Shown here in pieces: positions 1 to 6,067 of a stretch of 36,073 nt of DNA. This DNA is from a virus, in the IMG/VR virus record IMGVR_UViG_3300044800_000006, positions 1 to 36,073 of that record; one strand, written 5' to 3'. The notes beneath the pieces were generated by a model. The model worked only from the letters and a program-made list of their open reading frames with translations, searched no databases and was not told where the DNA came from. The translations under genes and the position numbers were made by a program. Every line of letters starts with the position of its first letter. The first letter of the stretch is position 1.

Positions 1-203
1 ACCGCACCGCCAACCGCATCGCCAACCGCACCGTCAACCGCACCGCGAACCGCACCGCGAACCGCACCGTCAACCGCATCGCCAACCGCATCGCCAACCG
101 CATCGTCAACCGCACCGCGAACCGCATCGCCAACCGCACCGCCAACCGCATCGTCAACCGCACCGTCAACCGCACCGCGAACCGCATCGCGAACCGCACC
201 GCC
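1..203. repeat. 12-bp tandem repeat array (17 units, runs to window edge)
   Basis: Seventeen head-to-tail units of aaccgcaYcgNN (Y = c or t; last two bases cc, tc or cg), the first lacking one base at the window edge. The array is coding on the minus strand: each unit gives a tetrapeptide [G/D/R]-[G/D]-A-V. Variation falls only at the two bases-groups that change the first two residues; the GCG GTT (A-V) part is invariant. It is much more GC-rich than its surroundings. The array probably continues beyond position 1. Confidence 0.95.
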
Positions 204-440
204 ATTTTTTCTTAAAATCCCCTCCGCTATTGCCGATGCCAGTCCACCAACTAATGGCGATGATACCCTGACAATGTTTTTAGGATAAACTACCCCTGCC
301 TTCTCGTAACAAATAGGCATATATTTATCGAATGTTTCCCAATCTGTTTCTCCAGTTCTCAAACCGATCTCAATCCATTTATCTGCATAACCTTTCATCG
401 CATTTTTTTGTTTTGATGTCAGTTCAGTTATCTTTTCCAT
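1..440 (-). CDS. DUF6745-like protein with AV tetrapeptide repeats, 3' partial
   Basis: The ATG at 438-440 overlaps the upstream stop as TAATG, and the frame stays open to the window edge, giving about 146 visible residues. The first 80 residues have a helical start, a WIEIGL segment, a YEKAGVVYP segment and an SSPL-type segment. I recall this layout from DUF6745 proteins, in which a short N-terminal domain is followed by degenerate xDAV or xDQV repeats. The repeats then occupy residues 80 onward. In cellular genomes, as I remember, such proteins sit next to a small RHGD...HEEH protein, which is the upstream gene here too. Function is unknown. The family assignment is from memory, not a search. 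Confidence 0.75.
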   Translation of the reverse strand, partial: MEKITELTSKQKNAMKGYADKWIEIGLRTGETDWETFDKYMPICYEKAGVVYPKNIVRVSSPLVGGLASAIAEGILRKNGGAVRDAVRGAVDGAVDDAVGGAVGDAVRGAVDDAVGDAVGDAVDGAVRGAVRGAVDGAVGDAVGGA

Positions 441-733
441 TAGTCCTCCACGTTGATTAACCCGTCATAGGGTGTAAATTCAACTTGTCTTATTACTTGA
501 TAAATTCCTACTGGTAACTTAATTTTTCTATGCTCCTCGTGATTTAAGTTGGCTTTGCCTGTAACTTTTAGGTAGATTTCTTCTCCTAAAGTATAGATTT
601 TGGCTTCACCTTCGAGGATATGGTCGTGGCTGGCCGACAAGATTATGTTGTCTTTTTTAACCTTTGTCCCTTCGGGGAGTTTGTCGATAGACTCGCACAA
701 GATATCACCGTGGCGGTATTGTTTAACTTTCAT
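440..733 (-). CDS. Conserved hypothetical protein, RHGD/HEEH family
   Basis: A 97-residue protein starting at ATG 733 behind AGGAGG. It begins with RHGD near residue 7, has a central beta-rich part, and carries HEEH at about 65-68, then a LP.G.Y..IRQVEF segment. That arrangement matches a small family I remember as neighbours of DUF6745 proteins, where the histidine/glutamate cluster is conserved. The HEEH residues could bind metal, but no activity is established. Downstream the stop overlaps the start of the DUF6745-like gene, so the two are probably translationally coupled. Confidence 0.75.
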   Translation of the reverse strand: MKVKQYRHGDILCESIDKLPEGTKVKKDNIILSASHDHILEGEAKIYTLGEEIYLKVTGKANLNHEEHRKIKLPVGIYQVIRQVEFTPYDGLINVED

Positions 734-743
734 ACTTCCTCCT

Positions 744-756
744 GCCCTATTTGGGC
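744..756 (-). promoter_or_regulatory. Small hairpin directly upstream of an SD
   Basis: On the minus strand GCCC-AAATA-GGGC forms a 4-bp GC stem, followed at once by AGGAGGAAGT and the ATG of the 97-residue gene. Related CCCAAA hairpins precede starts around 31,001-31,017 and in the left leader near 4060-4075. It could tune SD access or mRNA stability. Confidence 0.5.
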
Positions 757-757
757 G

Positions 758-829
758 TTATTTTATTTCCAACGCTAACAAAACTATGATTATTAAGATT
801 ATGATGAAGATTATTGCTAAGATTGTCAT
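758..829 (-). CDS. 23-residue membrane peptide
   Basis: ATG at 827-829 overlaps the upstream stop as ATGA. After two residues the peptide is almost entirely Ile/Leu/Val/Phe, then ends E-I-K, so it would be a single membrane-spanning helix. The overlapping start and downstream hairpin/SD favour a real gene, but no homology is recognised. It is one of at least four tiny hydrophobic peptides in this genome. Confidence 0.5.
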   Translation of the reverse strand: MTILAIIFIIILIIIVLLALEIK

Positions 830-1137
830 CTCTCCCCTAACTTATTAACCCACTCGTTGAATCTTCCTGTCATTCCTGCCTGACACCAGTCTCGGTAAAG
901 AGGATTCGACCCACTCTCCTCAAACTTTGAAATATGGTCTTGGCGCGCCTGCCTAAAAACTCTTTTTATTGACGCGGAATTTATTATTTCGTCACCGACC
1001 TTGATAAACTTCACATCACTATCCAGCAATACTTTCTCCAGCCCTTCGTACTGTTCCGGCGTTACTTTGATAGCATCTTCTTCGCCGAACCTTTCGATCC
1101 AGTAAATTGGTTTATAGACGGACACCTCGTTTGGCAC
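826..1137 (-). CDS. Hypothetical protein, 103 aa
   Basis: The preferred start is GTG 1135-1137, with AAAGGAGG five bases upstream. A longer reading to 1257 would need 40 residues that lie inside the upstream gene and has no SD. The product has a mixed N-terminal half (YKPIYWIERFG region) and a charged helical half ending in a W/N-rich segment. It overlaps the replication-type gene by 26 nt, so it belongs to the same transcript. I do not recognise a family. Confidence 0.75.
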   Translation of the reverse strand: MPNEVSVYKPIYWIERFGEEDAIKVTPEQYEGLEKVLLDSDVKFIKVGDEIINSASIKRVFRQARQDHISKFEESGSNPLYRDWCQAGMTGRFNEWVNKLGER

Positions 1138-1807
1138 TTTGACCTCCTTTAGCTTGAACCACGAGAGAGTTCCATTTTCTCTCAAGGTCAAGCGGATTAT
1201 TGAATGATGGTATAAATTTATTGGTGGCGCGATTCGCCTCGGCCCACATAATCGCATTACAGACCTTCTCTAAGGTGTATGCTTGGATCAATCTTTGAAT
1301 AGGAAAATCTACTAACTTCTGACCACCTACTGGATTCTTCCCATATACTTTTTTCCAAGTTTCTTTGAATGCTATAAAGTCGCTTGCGACTACTGCTTTA
1401 GCAGTTGTATTAGTATTCTTCTTAGTCTTATTAGTCTTAATATCTAATATCTTATTAAGAGTGTTACTTTGTTGTCCTTTTGTTGTTACTTTGTTGTTAC
1501 TTTGTTGTCCCTCGCTTGTGTTATCGCCAGTTTGATATTGTGTCCATTTACAGATTTGAATTGTCGTATATTTGTTGTTACTGCTTAGTGTTACCATTTT
1601 GGCTTTTTCTAATCTTTTTAACGCTTTATATGTCGTAGTTGATTTACCCTCCGAGAGATTGGCGAGTATAAATCTTCCACCCTCCCAAATTCCAGTGTCT
1701 TCATCGCAACAGAGCAAAAGTATTTCGAAGACGTGCCAAGCTGTTGGGTCGTGCCGGAATATTTTATTATTCTTCGTCTTGCGCCATAATTTAAGCCAAG
1801 GTCTCAT
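1112..1807 (-). CDS. Replication-initiator-like protein with winged-helix N-terminus
   Basis: Start chosen at ATG 1805-1807, which overlaps the previous stop as ATGA and has GGAGGGGGAG upstream; an in-frame GTG at 1822 is less likely. Product 231 residues. Residues 1-90 (RPWLKLWRK... LSEGKSTTTYKALKRLEK...) resemble the winged-helix N-domain of phage replisome organisers and DnaD-like proteins, where a strong-start 'KLWRK... W..F..LL' segment is typical. A Q/N/T/K-rich linker (about 95-135) leads to a helical C-domain with FNNPLDLERKWN. The neighbours are SSB-like and nuclease genes, which supports a DNA-replication role, probably origin recognition or helicase loading. No origin repeats were identified inside it, although the linker region is rich in short GTTACTTTGTTGT repeats (about 1464-1512). 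Confidence 0.65.
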   Translation of the reverse strand: MRPWLKLWRKTKNNKIFRHDPTAWHVFEILLLCCDEDTGIWEGGRFILANLSEGKSTTTYKALKRLEKAKMVTLSSNNKYTTIQICKWTQYQTGDNTSEGQQSNNKVTTKGQQSNTLNKILDIKTNKTKKNTNTTAKAVVASDFIAFKETWKKVYGKNPVGGQKLVDFPIQRLIQAYTLEKVCNAIMWAEANRATNKFIPSFNNPLDLERKWNSLVVQAKGGQSAKRGVRL

Positions 1808-2031
1808 TTTCTCCCCCTCCACGCTATCTTTTTTAGCATTTTATAATTCTTCTTCAACTTCGTAAAAGCTGATTTATGTCCTGCTTTTGCTCTGATGTGC
1901 GTTCGCTTATATTCTTGTTCAAGTTCTTCGTAGAAGATAGAGTATAAGATTAAACTTGTAACCAGAGCCGTCAGCACAATCACAAAGACTATAATTGTCG
2001 GTAACTCCGGATTGGTTGTCGTTAGTTCCAC
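1804..2031 (-). CDS. Small membrane protein with basic tail
   Basis: GTG start at 2029-2031 behind AAGGAGGAAAA. The 75-residue product has one membrane helix at about residues 11-33, then an acidic/aromatic stretch and a strongly basic C-terminal third (many Lys/Arg). This suggests one membrane-anchored end and a cytoplasmic nucleic-acid- or phospholipid-binding end. It sits between SSB-like and replication genes and its stop overlaps the next ATG. Function unknown; membrane anchoring of replication is one possibility. Confidence 0.7.
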   Translation of the reverse strand: MELTTTNPELPTIIVFVIVLTALVTSLILYSIFYEELEQEYKRTHIRAKAGHKSAFTKLKKNYKMLKKIAWRGRK

Positions 2032-2050
2032 TTTTCCTCCTTACTAGTTG

Positions 2051-2608
2051 CTAAAACGGCAAATCTTCCAAGTTCAGATCTTCTTGTTCACCCTTCGGTT
2101 CTGGTGGTGGTTCATCCATCTCTTTGTCACCAGTTACGGCAGTTCCTTTAGGTTCTTTCGGCTCTTCTTTTGGTTTTGGTGTATAGCCGTTTTCAGCGAA
2201 CTCCGCAAAATAAGTTGCGACTTCAAGCAAATGTTTGCCTCCTAGTTCTTCTTCGAGGATTTTATTGAGCTCTTTATCGTCTTTTGCAAACTTCGCTCTC
2301 AATGTTGATTTTGCTATACCCCTAGCGTTTGCCTCTTTGAACATACTCTGGCGCATTATTTGCTTTTGGGTTTCGGGGTCTGACTTTCTTTGAAAACCAC
2401 CGCCGTTACCACCCGCCTTTTTAAGTTGCTTACCCCATTTTGGGTCGTCAATAACTTCACCCTCTAGGGTGTCACCTTCTTTGACCTCGCCAATAACGTC
2501 AAACACTTCGTCATTTTCACTTAACACTTGGCTTTTGGGGAAAGTTCCCGAGCCGTCTTTTTTAGCAATTTGCTTAGTGCTTAATACTTTTTTAATTTTG
2601 TAGTTCAT
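2051..2608 (-). CDS. Single-stranded DNA-binding-like protein
   Basis: 185 residues; ATG overlaps the upstream stop as ATGA. Residues 1-60 read like an OB-fold half (paired beta segments with a 'VKEGDTLEGEVIDDPKWGK' strand-turn region). A Gly-rich patch follows at about 66-72, then a helical middle. The tail is rich in Pro/Glu/Lys and ends acidic with DLPF, matching the conserved acidic C-terminal tip of SSB proteins that recruits partners. It directly follows a RecB/YqaJ-like nuclease gene, a common recombination/replication pairing. It is not a canonical bacterial SSB by sequence, so the role is inferred from tail and context. Confidence 0.65.
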   Translation of the reverse strand: MNYKIKKVLSTKQIAKKDGSGTFPKSQVLSENDEVFDVIGEVKEGDTLEGEVIDDPKWGKQLKKAGGNGGGFQRKSDPETQKQIMRQSMFKEANARGIAKSTLRAKFAKDDKELNKILEEELGGKHLLEVATYFAEFAENGYTPKPKEEPKEPKGTAVTGDKEMDEPPPEPKGEQEDLNLEDLPF

Positions 2609-3180
2609 TTTCCACCTTTCTGATGTTCCATAATTAGTTTATAAGCCAAAAAAGCGTCATAGTCTTTTTTATCTAATCTTTTGTGCAATAATTCCCAGCT
2701 CATCGTGTCTTTATCTAGTTGGAGTATCTTGTGAAGTTCACAAGGAAAACACATATCGTAAGCCGCCAGTTGAACATTTTCCTTGTTGTCGTACAAGCCC
2801 CCAGTTTTCAGATCACACATTGCTAGTTTGCCGTCTATCTTGCAGATAAGATCAACCGTTCCGCCATACATATGCTCTTTGTTTAAGAGTTCTTTTTCGG
2901 TTTCAACAAACTCCCAACCTTTGGTGATATTTTTAAAGTTCTCTAAAATATCATCAAAAGGTTTTTCTAAGGTAAGTTTTTGTCCGCCAATATACGCTTC
3001 GATAATCTTGTGGACTTTATCCCCAAAGTGTTTGCCTTCATCGGAAACCCTGTCGGCCTCTGCGTTGCCAAGTTTCCCGCGCCAAAAAGCTAGTTGCCTT
3101 GACGAAGTATGCCCCAAGATCGTGGTAACGCCTGGAACATTATGGCCGTCAATAATATATCTGTTATATTTTTTAGCCAT
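2605..3180 (-). CDS. PD-(D/E)XK nuclease, RecB/YqaJ-like
   Basis: 191 residues; the start is TAATG with the previous stop. N-terminal PGVTTILG (about 16-23) is the 'P.VT.IL' opening typical of phage RecB-like/Cas4-like exonucleases. D110 (GGTVDL) and D123-x-K125 (AMCDLKTGG) form the metal-binding core, and Q137 (VQLAAY) is the QxxxY motif. No four-cysteine iron-sulphur cluster is obvious, which argues against Cas4. Likely an exonuclease for replication or recombination, acting with the SSB-like protein encoded immediately downstream. Confidence 0.85.
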   Translation of the reverse strand: MAKKYNRYIIDGHNVPGVTTILGHTSSRQLAFWRGKLGNAEADRVSDEGKHFGDKVHKIIEAYIGGQKLTLEKPFDDILENFKNITKGWEFVETEKELLNKEHMYGGTVDLICKIDGKLAMCDLKTGGLYDNKENVQLAAYDMCFPCELHKILQLDKDTMSWELLHKRLDKKDYDAFLAYKLIMEHQKGGK

Positions 3181-3368
3181 TACATAAACCTCAAGTTATG
3201 TCCGACCGCCCAATCGCCTTGCTCTGCTCCAATTCGATCCTTCTCAATCTCTTCTTGCTCGTGTAGTTGCTCTTCGATAGTGTCGTTGTCCGGTTCTTCA
3301 TCTTTTGTCGTTTCTATCGTGCCATCAATTATCTTTTCTAAGATTTTGTTTTTAGATAGTTTTGTCAT
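3180..3368 (-). CDS. Acidic hypothetical protein, 62 aa
   Basis: ATG at 3366-3368; SD weak. The protein is very rich in Glu/Asp, especially residues 18-45 (consecutive E/Q/D runs), with a more polar C-terminus. Its stop overlaps the nuclease start, so it is probably coupled to that gene. Acidic phage proteins of this size can be DNA mimics or inhibitors of host proteins, but nothing here proves this. Confidence 0.65.
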   Translation of the reverse strand: MTKLSKNKILEKIIDGTIETTKDEEPDNDTIEEQLHEQEEIEKDRIGAEQGDWAVGHNLRFM

Positions 3369-3413
3369 ATTATTTACCTAGATTATTTTTCTACTTACTG
3401 CCCGACCAAGCAG

Positions 3414-3860
3414 TTAATACCAGTTATGTTTTAAGTGCCAGTCCCAAGCATTTTTGGGGTTTTCGTAACGATCGGCAACGTATCTTATGCAAGCGACTAT
3501 CTGATCTTCTGGGCTAGACTCAACTGTGATTCCGTAGTTTTCGCGGGTTTGCTTCAAGAACTGACAGAGGCCCTGCGCTGTCGAAGTCGGATTTTGTGCT
3601 TCAGCGTTCCATCCACTCTCTTTGTTCACCAACTTGTCAAAACTTTCCCAATGTCCTGTGCCAAACTTTTCATCAACTTTTAAATGTGCAAATTCTTGAA
3701 TCGTTAAAGGTCGACTGGGAGGCTCGGACTCGACCGAGGGTGTTTCTGTTTGTTCAACTTTTGTCTCAACTTGTTTTACTTGGGGTTGCTGTACTCCAAG
3801 ATAGGTGGCAATGATTGCCGGTAGAAAAAATACTGAAAGTGATATTGTGTTTTTATCCAT
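3414..3860 (-). CDS. Membrane-anchored lytic transglycosylase-like protein
   Basis: 148 residues. A hydrophobic segment at about 7-22 is a signal or membrane anchor, followed by a Gln/Pro/Glu-rich linker to about 55. The C-terminal domain carries W..FDKLVNKESGWN with the likely catalytic Glu81, then NPTSTAQGLCQFL, RYVADRY and a final HNWY. This is the pattern of the small transglycosylase-like domain of aggregation-promoting/resuscitation-type proteins ('LV..ESGW...A.NP.S.A.G..Q'). It would cleave peptidoglycan glycan strands outside the membrane. Its place in the left, probably early operon, away from the CHAP endolysin, suggests a role other than final lysis. A hairpin CCCC-gtaaa-GGGG overlaps its SD region. 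Confidence 0.8.
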   Translation of the reverse strand: MDKNTISLSVFFLPAIIATYLGVQQPQVKQVETKVEQTETPSVESEPPSRPLTIQEFAHLKVDEKFGTGHWESFDKLVNKESGWNAEAQNPTSTAQGLCQFLKQTRENYGITVESSPEDQIVACIRYVADRYENPKNAWDWHLKHNWY

Positions 3861-3893
3861 ACACCTACCCCCGTAAAGGGGCAGGTTGCATAA

Positions 3894-4031
3894 TTAGGAG
3901 CGAATAAAGCCAGCTACACTACCTGCGAGAGACTTGATATCGCGAGGTATTCTTTTGATCGCCTTAGCTAAAAGTGCCAAAGCAATCGGGCTTAAAGCTC
4001 CTATCACTATTCCGAGATAGAATTTGTCCAT
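3894..4031 (-). CDS. 45-aa membrane protein, first gene of left operon
   Basis: ATG 4029-4031 with AAGGAGGATGGG upstream. One hydrophobic helix (about residues 5-23) followed by a basic segment with several Lys/Arg. It is the first gene after the structured leader, so whatever the leader controls acts first on this start. It may be a small holin-like or membrane-modulating peptide; no family recognised. Confidence 0.7.
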   Translation of the reverse strand: MDKFYLGIVIGALSPIALALLAKAIKRIPRDIKSLAGSVAGFIRS

Positions 4032-4045
4032 CCCATCCTCCTTGA

Positions 4046-4263
4046 TTATCCGACCGTCTCTGCCCTAGTTTGGGCTTGCCTTTTGGGTGTTAGGTCGAAG
4101 GTCATTATTTATTAGACGCTTCGGCTTCAGCTTCCCGCGATTATGTAGGGCAGCTCACCAGCTATAAGCAGAAATAGTCGGATAACTTTTTAATGTTCGA
4201 CCCCCTGCAGGAGAGCTGTGTAAAATAACAGCTCGCGAGAGATTTAGACCAAGCCCCTCCTGC
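4046..4263 (-). ncRNA. Structured 5' leader RNA with predicted pseudoknot
   Basis: This noncoding stretch between the promoter (start site near 4299) and the first gene contains several long complementary pairs on the transcript. TTATCCGAC (4177-4185) pairs with GTCGGATAA (4046-4054). Nested within it CTGCCCTA (4146-4153) pairs with TAGGGCAG (4060-4067). GGTCGAA (4196-4202) pairs with TTCGACC (4093-4099), crossing the first helix. A separate arm has GCAGGAG/CTCCTGC (4257-4263 with 4207-4213) enclosing GAGCTGT/ACAGCTC. The 3' strand of the 9-bp helix ends just before the SD of the first gene, so folding could gate translation. It matches no riboswitch class I can name. Confidence 0.65.
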
Positions 4264-4305
4264 GGGCGGGCGACCATTGTTGTAAAAGTACATCTGACAA
4301 TTTGT

Positions 4306-4334
4306 ATTATAGTCGAAAAATTATTGTTTGTCAA
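4306..4334 (-). promoter_or_regulatory. Consensus sigma70 promoter of left operon
   Basis: Minus strand reads TTGACA (4334-4329), a 17-base spacer, then TATAAT (4311-4306): a perfect match to both consensus boxes and spacing. Predicted transcription start is near 4299, giving a leader of about 270 nt before the first start codon at 4031. Strength this high suggests immediate-early expression by host RNA polymerase. Confidence 0.93.
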
Positions 4335-4369
4335 TACCTAGATAGGTAGCGATAGGTTATTAACAGGTA
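4335..4369. promoter_or_regulatory. Palindromic operator candidate between divergent promoters
   Basis: TACCTA-GA-TAGGTA (4335-4348) is a perfect palindrome abutting the minus -35 box. Related half-sites TAGGTT (4353-4358) and CAGGTA (4364-4369) follow towards the plus promoter. This is where a repressor controlling both promoters would bind. The binding protein is not identified in the window. Confidence 0.6.
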
Positions 4370-4379
4370 TATTGTTCTA

Positions 4380-4408
4380 TTGACAGAAATGCACTATCCT
4401 GATAATAT
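4380..4408 (+). promoter_or_regulatory. Plus-strand promoter of the leaderless gene at 4415
   Basis: TTGACA (4380-4385), 17-base spacer, then an extended -10 TGaTAATAT (hexamer 4403-4408; GATAAT at 4401-4406 is an alternative). The predicted start site, six to seven bases on, coincides with the ATG at 4415, and no SD is present. It is divergent from the left-operon promoter. Confidence 0.8.
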
Positions 4409-4414
4409 AACATT

Positions 4415-4666
4415 ATGCTAATAAAATTACGCTTAGGTTTTCACTTAAAACTATACAAAAAAGGAGAGCTGGTAGTTGACACCAGATTGCGTATGAAAAC
4501 TCGTGTTGACGACCGTGTTAAGGTAGCCCTCTGGGATAAGGGCTATTTGAAGGTGACTTACAAGCCCGGAGTCTTTAATGAAATTGATTTCAAAAACTAT
4601 GCGGATTTCCGCAAAGCACTAACAATCTTTACCGAACATCAGCTCGTCAAATATCTTCAATCCTAA
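4415..4666 (+). CDS. Hypothetical protein, apparently leaderless, divergent
   Basis: 83 residues on the plus strand, one of only two supported plus-strand genes. It is basic and beta-rich (repeated short strands with 'LWDKGYLKVTYKPG'), ending in a helix. No helix-turn-helix is evident, so it need not be a repressor, although its position opposite the early promoter and beside a palindrome is where a switch gene would be. Transcription probably begins at or next to the A of the ATG. Read-through of the right operon would run antisense to it. Confidence 0.75.
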   Translation: MLIKLRLGFHLKLYKKGELVVDTRLRMKTRVDDRVKVALWDKGYLKVTYKPGVFNEIDFKNYADFRKALTIFTEHQLVKYLQS

Positions 4667-4683
4667 ATTTGAGTCCATTTGAG

Positions 4684-4703
4684 ACGATTGCTAGACCAAT
4701 CGC
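4684..4703. terminator. Possible bidirectional terminator hairpin
   Basis: ACGATTG-ctagac-CAATCGC forms a six- to seven-bp stem between the convergent plus gene (ends 4666) and the right operon (last gene ends 4744). There is no clear T-tract on either strand, so termination would be weak or Rho-assisted. Confidence 0.4.
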
Positions 4704-4743
4704 CCTTCCTTAGATTCCACTATAAACTTATTTGCTTAACTTA

Positions 4744-4950
4744 TCAACTCTTTTTCTTCGCTAAAGAGGTTGAAAACTTGTCGATTGTCCCCGTTCCCGC
4801 GATCACGCTTAACCATATAGCCAGCGCGTTGAGTAAACTAGACCACGTAAAACCACTTGTTTCCACGTAAGCTAGATAAGCTGACGCTGAACCTAAAGTC
4901 AGCATCCAAAACCTAACACTAGACACTATCGCTTTTATCTTTTCGATCAT
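4744..4950 (-). CDS. Holin-like small membrane protein
   Basis: Start chosen at ATG 4948-4950 because AAGGAGG lies just upstream; a start at 4971 would lack an SD. The 68-residue protein has a short charged N-terminus, two hydrophobic segments (about 13-30 and 37-53) with a TSGFTWSS turn between them, and a basic tail ending KKKS. That layout fits class II holins or the small phage holin superfamily. It is the last gene of the right operon, next to the endolysin, which supports the role. Membrane permeabilisation for endolysin access is inferred. Confidence 0.65.
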   Translation of the reverse strand: MIEKIKAIVSSVRFWMLTLGSASAYLAYVETSGFTWSSLLNALAIWLSVIAGTGTIDKFSTSLAKKKS

Positions 4951-5041
4951 TTGCCTCCTTCCGATAGACATTACATTTTTTGCACATTTTTATTTTGTCT
5001 TTTGGAAAACAAGCACCGACCCACTTGTGTTTACATTTCAT
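4919..5041 (-). CDS. 40-aa zinc-ribbon-like protein
   Basis: Previously easy to miss: ATG 5039-5041 overlaps the endolysin stop as ATGA, and the frame runs 32 nt into the holin start region. It has C3-x-H5-x-W at the start and C20-x-x-C23 in the middle, a CxH...CxxC zinc-ribbon pattern common in tiny phage proteins, then a charged tail. No SD other than coupling from the endolysin gene. A structural or regulatory role is possible, unknown. Confidence 0.6.
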   Translation of the reverse strand: MKCKHKWVGACFPKDKIKMCKKCNVYRKEANDRKDKSDSV

Positions 5042-5991
5042 TTACAACACCCGAATAATTTGCAGAACCAATTGCACTTATCATCGGGTGGTGAAGTCAC
5101 AGTTACCGTCGGACAATCTTTTGGATAGACCATATCCGCTACCTGGTTGGTAAGTTTGCCTATTTCGACATCACGCTTTTCCATCTCTGCTGCAGCGGCC
5201 TTTGTAAATTCTTCGTGTTCGTCCATCTCTAGTTTCATCTCATTTTGCATAGTTTTGAGTTCATCTTGCATAGTTTCGGTTGCATCCTTAACCGCTGTTG
5301 CAACTTCGGTTGCACAATCTTTGGGTTTATTTTTGTGGTCTTTATACCAAGTATTCTGCAAGTCGCCTATGTTTGCCTCACCTTTTTGAATCACCATCTG
5401 CCAGTAATTACTTTCGCTAGTTGGGCAGTCATCGCCATTGGATGCTTTCCAATATCCCGCAATTACATCATCTCTAAACCGCAGATTTATCAGATCGTCT
5501 TGCGAAAGTCCGATCACATAACCCAACTCTTGGGCGGTAGGTTCTCGGCCTTGCGTGGCTCGATAGATTAACTTGAATAAATCTTCTTTGGACATATCGT
5601 CTCCTTTGTGTGGTCTTAGAAAACCAGTCACGTTAATATAATTATGTTTTTGTATATGGCAAGGCGTACCTAAAGGATAGTTTTCATCGAACGAGTTAAA
5701 CGCCAGAGAATTACCATCTAAAAACTCCGCTATATGGCCATAAGAACCCATATCCAAGATCACAATGTCGCCCTTTTCTCCAGTCATCCCGTGTTGATAG
5801 GGAATCCAATCGCAAAACGCCATACACTTTGACGGAAAATCATCAGCGTTGGTGTGTTCGACTATCGGTTGTCCGAGGACATCTCGGATATAGGCGTTCG
5901 CTCCGTCAACACATTGAAATTTAGCGTCAGGGCTTCCTGCCACTTCAACGAACCTGCCGTCATTTTCTGCTACGAACTGGTTTATATCCAC
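5038..5991 (-). CDS. CHAP-domain endolysin
   Basis: Start taken at GTG 5989-5991, with GGGAG five bases upstream and the preceding stop one base away; a TTG at 6003 has no SD. The 317-residue protein has an N-terminal CHAP domain: Cys27 (KFQCVDGANAY) and His86 (GSYGHIAEF) are the expected catalytic pair, with GDIVIL between. A linker domain (about 125-190) is helical with repeated LxxLIYRATQG-type segments, as in phage lysin middle domains. The C-terminal third has coiled-coil heptads (KDATETMQDELKTMQNEMK region) and ends with a cysteine-rich tip (four Cys in the last twelve residues). It would cleave peptidoglycan peptide bonds at lysis. The coiled coil suggests it oligomerises or is virion-associated. 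Confidence 0.85.
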   Translation of the reverse strand: MDINQFVAENDGRFVEVAGSPDAKFQCVDGANAYIRDVLGQPIVEHTNADDFPSKCMAFCDWIPYQHGMTGEKGDIVILDMGSYGHIAEFLDGNSLAFNSFDENYPLGTPCHIQKHNYINVTGFLRPHKGDDMSKEDLFKLIYRATQGREPTAQELGYVIGLSQDDLINLRFRDDVIAGYWKASNGDDCPTSESNYWQMVIQKGEANIGDLQNTWYKDHKNKPKDCATEVATAVKDATETMQDELKTMQNEMKLEMDEHEEFTKAAAAEMEKRDVEIGKLTNQVADMVYPKDCPTVTVTSPPDDKCNWFCKLFGCCK

Positions 5992-5992
5992 T

Positions 5993-6067
5993 CTATCTCC
6001 CAACCAAAATTATAATTATAATTATTGCCATAATTACCTTCACCCACCATAAGTCGAAGGCTGGCAT
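5993..6067 (-). CDS. 24-residue membrane peptide in lysis region
   Basis: ATG 6065-6067 follows GGGAGGAGATAG directly, so the SD lies inside the end of the previous tiny gene. The peptide has a Trp-Trp pair and then a run of isoleucines, i.e. a single membrane helix, ending G-R. Stop is one base before the endolysin GTG. Likely a small lysis-timing or holin-type peptide, by location only. Confidence 0.5.
   Translation of the reverse strand: MPAFDLWWVKVIMAIIIIIILVGR

Noticed and set aside
1-203. CRISPR array
   Set aside because: Period is 12 bp with no spacers and the units read in frame as tetrapeptides on the minus strand.
899-921. tRNA-like GGATTCGACC sequence
   Set aside because: It lies inside the 103-aa gene in good coding frame and no acceptor or anticodon stem accompanies it.
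3435-3683. Plus-strand frames over the transglycosylase
   Set aside because: Shadow of the minus gene with conserved ESGWN domain.
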